NCBI GenBank assembly: GCA_045612305.1
Contig: JAZKYU010000036.1
Span: 1 to 7,384 of the forward strand
Reading direction: 5' to 3'
Length of the DNA stretch: 7,384 nt
DNA from: HGM04593 sp045612305
GTDB lineage: Bacteria > Bacteroidota > Bacteroidia > Bacteroidales > Bacteroidaceae
Shown: piece after piece, positions 4,738 through 7,384 of the stretch
Numbering within the stretch: the stretch's first letter is position 1
Layout: every line of letters begins with the position of its first letter
The notes under the pieces: model-generated
Seen by the model: the letters and a program-made list of their open reading frames with translations, nothing else
Told to the model about the DNA's origin: nothing
The model's database searches: none
Made by a program: the position numbers and the translations under genes

Positions 4738-6831
4738 ATGGCTAACGAATTAAAATATACACGTAACATCGGTATTAGTGCTCACATCGATGCTGGTAAA
4801 ACAACAACATCGGAGCGTATATTGTTCTACACCGGTCTTTCTCACAAAATTGGTGAGGTGCACGATGGTGCAGCTACTATGGACTGGATGGAGCAGGAGC
4901 AGGAGCGTGGTATCACCATTACCTCTGCCGCTACCACAACTTTCTGGACTTGGAAAGATACACAGTACAAGTTTAACCTTATCGATACTCCGGGACACGT
5001 TGACTTTACCGCTGAGGTAGAGCGTTCACTTCGCGTTCTCGACGGTGCTATCGCTGCGTTCTGTGCAGTAGGTGGTGTTGAGCCTCAGTCAGAAACTGTA
5101 TGGCGTCAGGCTGACAAGTATAACGTTCCCCGTATTGCATACGTGAACAAGATGGACCGTTCAGGTGCCGATTACTTCTCGGTAATGCGTCAGATGAAGG
5201 AAATCCTTGGTGCTAACCCCTGCCCCGTTACAATTCCTATCGGCTCAGAGGAGAAGTTCCTTGGTGTAATCAACCTCATCACTATGAAGGCTCTCGTTTA
5301 CAAAGACGGCGCTCTCGATTACACAGTCGAGGAGATTCCCGCAGAGTTGGTTGACGAGGCTAATCAGTGGCGTGAGCACCTTCTCGAGAAGGCTGCCGAC
5401 TACGATGAGGAGTTGATGATGAAGGTTCTTGAGGATCCCGAAAGCATCACAGAGGAGGAGATCATCGCTGCTATCCGCAAGGGTACACTCGCAATGGAGA
5501 TTACTCCTATGACTTGTGGCTCTTCGTTCAAGAACAAGGGTGTTCAGCCCCTTCTCGACTTCGTTTGTGCTTTCCTTCCTTCACCTCTCGATACTCCTGC
5601 TGTTGAGGGTATGAATCCCAAAACAGACGAGATGGAGACACGTAAGCCCAGCGAGGATGACAAGACTTCGGCTCTCGTGTTCAAAATTGCTACAAACCCC
5701 TTCGTTGGTCGCTTGATCTACGTTCGCGTTTATTCAGGTAAGCTCGAGTCGGGTTCATATATCTACGATACTCGTTCGGGTCGCAAGGAGCGTATCTCTC
5801 GTATGTTCCAGATGCACTCAAACAAGCAGAATCCTGTTGAAGTTCTCGGTGCCGGTGATATCGGTGCTGTTATCGGTCTTAAGGATGTACGCACAGGTGA
5901 TACACTCTGTGCCGAGGATGCACCCATCGTACTCGAGTCTATGACCTTCCCCGATCCTGTGATCTCTATCGCTGTAGAGCCCAAGACACAGAAAGATTTG
6001 GACAAGCTTGCTAACGGTCTTGCAAAACTTGCCGAGGAGGATCCCACATTTACAGTTCGCACCGACGAGCAGTCTGGCCAGACAATTATCTCTGGTATGG
6101 GTGAGCTCCACTTGGAGATTATTATCGACCGTTTGAAACGTGAGTTCAACGTAGAGTGTAACCAGGGTCGTCCCCAGGTTAGCTACAAAGAGGCTATCAC
6201 TGAGACTGTTCAGGTTGACGAGACCTACAAGAAACAGACTGGTGGTAAGGGTAAATATGCGAAGATCCTCGTTGCTGTTGGTCCTGCTGACGCAGACTTC
6301 AAGGAGGGTAACCTTCAGTTCGTTAACGAGGTTAAGGGTGGTAACGTGCCCAAGGAGTTCATCCCCTCGGTACAGAAGGGCTTCCAGACAGCTGTTAAAG
6401 CCGGTGTTCTCGCAGGCTATCCTATGGAGTCTTTGAAAGTTACATTGCTCGATGGTGGTTTCCACCCCGTTGACTCTGACCAGCTTTCGTTCGAGGTTTG
6501 TGCTATCCAGGCTTACAAGAACGCTTGTTTGAAAGCAAACCCCGTACTTCTCGAGCCTATTATGAAGCTTGAGGTTGTTACTCCCGAGGAGAGCATGGGT
6601 GATGTTATCGCCGACCTCAACAAGCGTCGTGGCCAGGTAGAGGGCTTCGAGACAAGCCGCACAGGTGCTCGCATCGTTAAGGCTATGGTACCCCTGTCAG
6701 AGATGTTTGGTTACGTAACTTCATTGCGTACCATCACTTCAGGTCGTGCTACATCTTCAATGACATACGATCACCACGAGCAAGTAAGTGCTTCTTTGAC
6801 AAAGCAGATACTTGAGGAGTTGCAGAAGTAA
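4738..6831 (+). CDS. fusA: Translation elongation factor G
   Basis: EF-G is the GTPase that moves tRNAs and mRNA through the ribosome and, with RRF, helps recycle it. The 697 residues cover all five domains. G1 AHIDAGKT is at 15-22, the switch region has RGITI at 57-61, G3 DTPGHVDF is at 83-90, G4 NKMD at 137-140, and the G5-like GSS at 261-263. The MDWMEQEQERGIT signature and the domain II to V segments (TNPFVGRLIYVRVYSG, SGMGELHLEIIIDRLKREF, RTITSGRATSSM) are complete. Length is normal and no frameshift is seen. It starts 23 nt after rpsG and is the operonic EF-G. Many Bacteroidota also carry a second EF-G elsewhere, but the position in the str block marks this as the main one. Fusidic acid would be the known drug acting on it. 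Confidence 0.99.
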   Translation: MANELKYTRNIGISAHIDAGKTTTSERILFYTGLSHKIGEVHDGAATMDWMEQEQERGITITSAATTTFWTWKDTQYKFNLIDTPGHVDFTAEVERSLRVLDGAIAAFCAVGGVEPQSETVWRQADKYNVPRIAYVNKMDRSGADYFSVMRQMKEILGANPCPVTIPIGSEEKFLGVINLITMKALVYKDGALDYTVEEIPAELVDEANQWREHLLEKAADYDEELMMKVLEDPESITEEEIIAAIRKGTLAMEITPMTCGSSFKNKGVQPLLDFVCAFLPSPLDTPAVEGMNPKTDEMETRKPSEDDKTSALVFKIATNPFVGRLIYVRVYSGKLESGSYIYDTRSGRKERISRMFQMHSNKQNPVEVLGAGDIGAVIGLKDVRTGDTLCAEDAPIVLESMTFPDPVISIAVEPKTQKDLDKLANGLAKLAEEDPTFTVRTDEQSGQTIISGMGELHLEIIIDRLKREFNVECNQGRPQVSYKEAITETVQVDETYKKQTGGKGKYAKILVAVGPADADFKEGNLQFVNEVKGGNVPKEFIPSVQKGFQTAVKAGVLAGYPMESLKVTLLDGGFHPVDSDQLSFEVCAIQAYKNACLKANPVLLEPIMKLEVVTPEESMGDVIADLNKRRGQVEGFETSRTGARIVKAMVPLSEMFGYVTSLRTITSGRATSSMTYDHHEQVSASLTKQILEELQK

Positions 6832-6844
6832 AAAACAAAAAAAC

Positions 6845-6880
6845 GCCTGCCGGTTAGCGAATGACTCTTAACCGGCAGGT
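6845..6880. terminator. Strong hairpin between fusA and rpsJ; terminator-like on the minus strand
   Basis: CCTGCCGGTTA (6846-6856) pairs perfectly with TAACCGGCAGG (6869-6879), plus a possible G-U pair outside, around a 12-nt loop. On the + strand it is followed by TAATTATAAACTTTATAAAA, without a T-tract, so the operon is probably not cut here. On the minus strand the same stem is followed by CGTTTTTTTGTTTTTT, a textbook intrinsic terminator. It may stop antisense transcription entering fusA, or act in sense as a pause, processing or regulator-binding site before rpsJ. Confidence 0.65.
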
Positions 6881-6911
6881 AATTATAAACTTTATAAAAC
6901 GTAAAAAGACG

Positions 6912-7217
6912 ATGAGTCAGAAAATTAGAATCAAACTTAAATCTTACGACCACAACTTGGTTGACAAGTCGGCCGAGAAGATTGTGAAGACAGTGAAGGC
7001 TACAGGCGCCATCGTTAGCGGTCCTATACCCCTCCCCACTCACAAACGTATCTTTACAGTGAACCGCTCTACCTTCGTTAACAAGAAGTCACGTGAGCAG
7101 TTCCAGCTCTCTTCTTTCAAGAGATTGATCGACATCTACAGCTCTACAGCTAAAACAGTAGATGCTCTTATGAAGCTTGAACTTCCTTCAGGAGTTGAGG
7201 TTGAGATTAAAGTGTAG
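6912..7217 (+). CDS. rpsJ: 30S ribosomal protein S10
   Basis: S10 is a 30S head protein that in other bacteria also joins the NusB antitermination complex. The 101-residue product starts MSQKIRIKLKSYDHNLVDKS and contains GPIPLPTHKRIFTVNRSTFV and the C-terminal LPSGVEVEIKV, all conserved. An earlier in-frame ATG at 6861 would add 17 residues, but that ATG lies in the loop of the hairpin and the added residues are absent from S10 proteins, so I chose 6912. It begins the S10 part of the operon, 80 nt after fusA. Confidence 0.98.
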   Translation: MSQKIRIKLKSYDHNLVDKSAEKIVKTVKATGAIVSGPIPLPTHKRIFTVNRSTFVNKKSREQFQLSSFKRLIDIYSSTAKTVDALMKLELPSGVEVEIKV

Positions 7218-7256
7218 TATTTTAATAAAAAAGTAATTATTTAAAATTAAACTGAA

Positions 7257-7384
7257 ATGCCAGGATTATTAGGAAAAAAAATCGGAATGATGTCCGTTTT
7301 CAGTGCCGATGGTAAGAATGTTCCATGCACTGTTATCGAAGCAGGTCCTTGCGCAGTTACACAGGTGAAGACAATCGAGAAGGA
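7257..7384 (+). CDS. rplC: 50S ribosomal protein L3, 5' part (cut by window edge)
   Basis: ATG at 7257 opens MPGLLGKKIGMMSVFSADGK, the conserved N-terminus of L3, followed by VPCTVIEAGPCAVTQVKT. The frame is open to the window end (42 codons plus 2 bases of about 205 expected). L3 is one of the first proteins to bind 23S rRNA in 50S assembly and lies near the peptidyl transferase centre. It follows rpsJ after a 39-nt A/T-rich gap and would be followed by rplD in the standard order. The start is preceded by the A-rich ACTGAA. Confidence 0.97.
   Translation, partial: MPGLLGKKIGMMSVFSADGKNVPCTVIEAGPCAVTQVKTIEK

Noticed and set aside
6861..6911. Upstream ATG that would extend S10 by 17 residues
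   Set aside because: S10 proteins begin at MSQKIRIKL, and the earlier ATG lies in the loop of a strong hairpin.

Overview
This window comes from a Bacteroidota chromosome, most likely order Bacteroidales. Three things point there. The rpsL-rpsG-fusA-rpsJ-rplC block matches the joined str/S10 gene order of that phylum, and its proteins read like Bacteroidales versions. Two TATCTTTG boxes match the Bacteroidota -7 promoter element (TAnnTTTG). Starts are preceded by A-rich sequence rather than Shine-Dalgarno motifs. I cannot place family or genus from sequence alone.

Layout. Positions 1-51 may hold the last codons of a rightward gene that begins outside the window. Positions 52-477 are a repeat-rich non-coding stretch between convergent genes. 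It holds an 11-bp hairpin (81-106), a full 86-bp repeat with a perfect 16-bp hairpin (118-203), and a partial copy of its end (296-324). A second identical 86-bp copy (416-501) runs into the 3' end of a small leftward gene (478-648, 56 codons), which belongs to the Bacteroidales 'MKKTYxxP' group of unknown function. Immediately upstream of it, on the same strand, lies a 729-residue secreted protein (697-2886) with lectin-like segments and a type IX-like C-terminal sorting signal. The two probably share a transcript that starts near 3029 and has a long, hairpin-containing leader. Positions 3044-3570 are a divergent intergenic region with a strong G/T bias on the + strand and several small palindromes. 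The promoter at about 3573 then drives the ribosomal operon rightward: S12, S7, EF-G, S10 and the first 42 codons of L3.

The operon genes work together in translation: S12 and S7 sit at the decoding centre and the 30S head, EF-G drives translocation, S10 is a 30S head protein also known from antitermination complexes, and L3 is an early 50S assembly protein. Two spacers carry structure beyond simple linkage. The 199-nt rpsL-rpsG gap can fold a tetraloop hairpin and a possible H-type pseudoknot, where E. coli has its S7 feedback site. The fusA-rpsJ gap holds an 11-bp hairpin whose T-tract lies on the antisense side.

The most unusual observation is at the left. The last seven codons and stop of the small gene (WGNLWGK*), together with its 3' flank and hairpin, occur as an exact copy 298 bp away and as a 24-29 bp fragment between. 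This suggests either a palindromic repeat that has entered the end of a coding gene or debris from duplication of the gene's 3' end.
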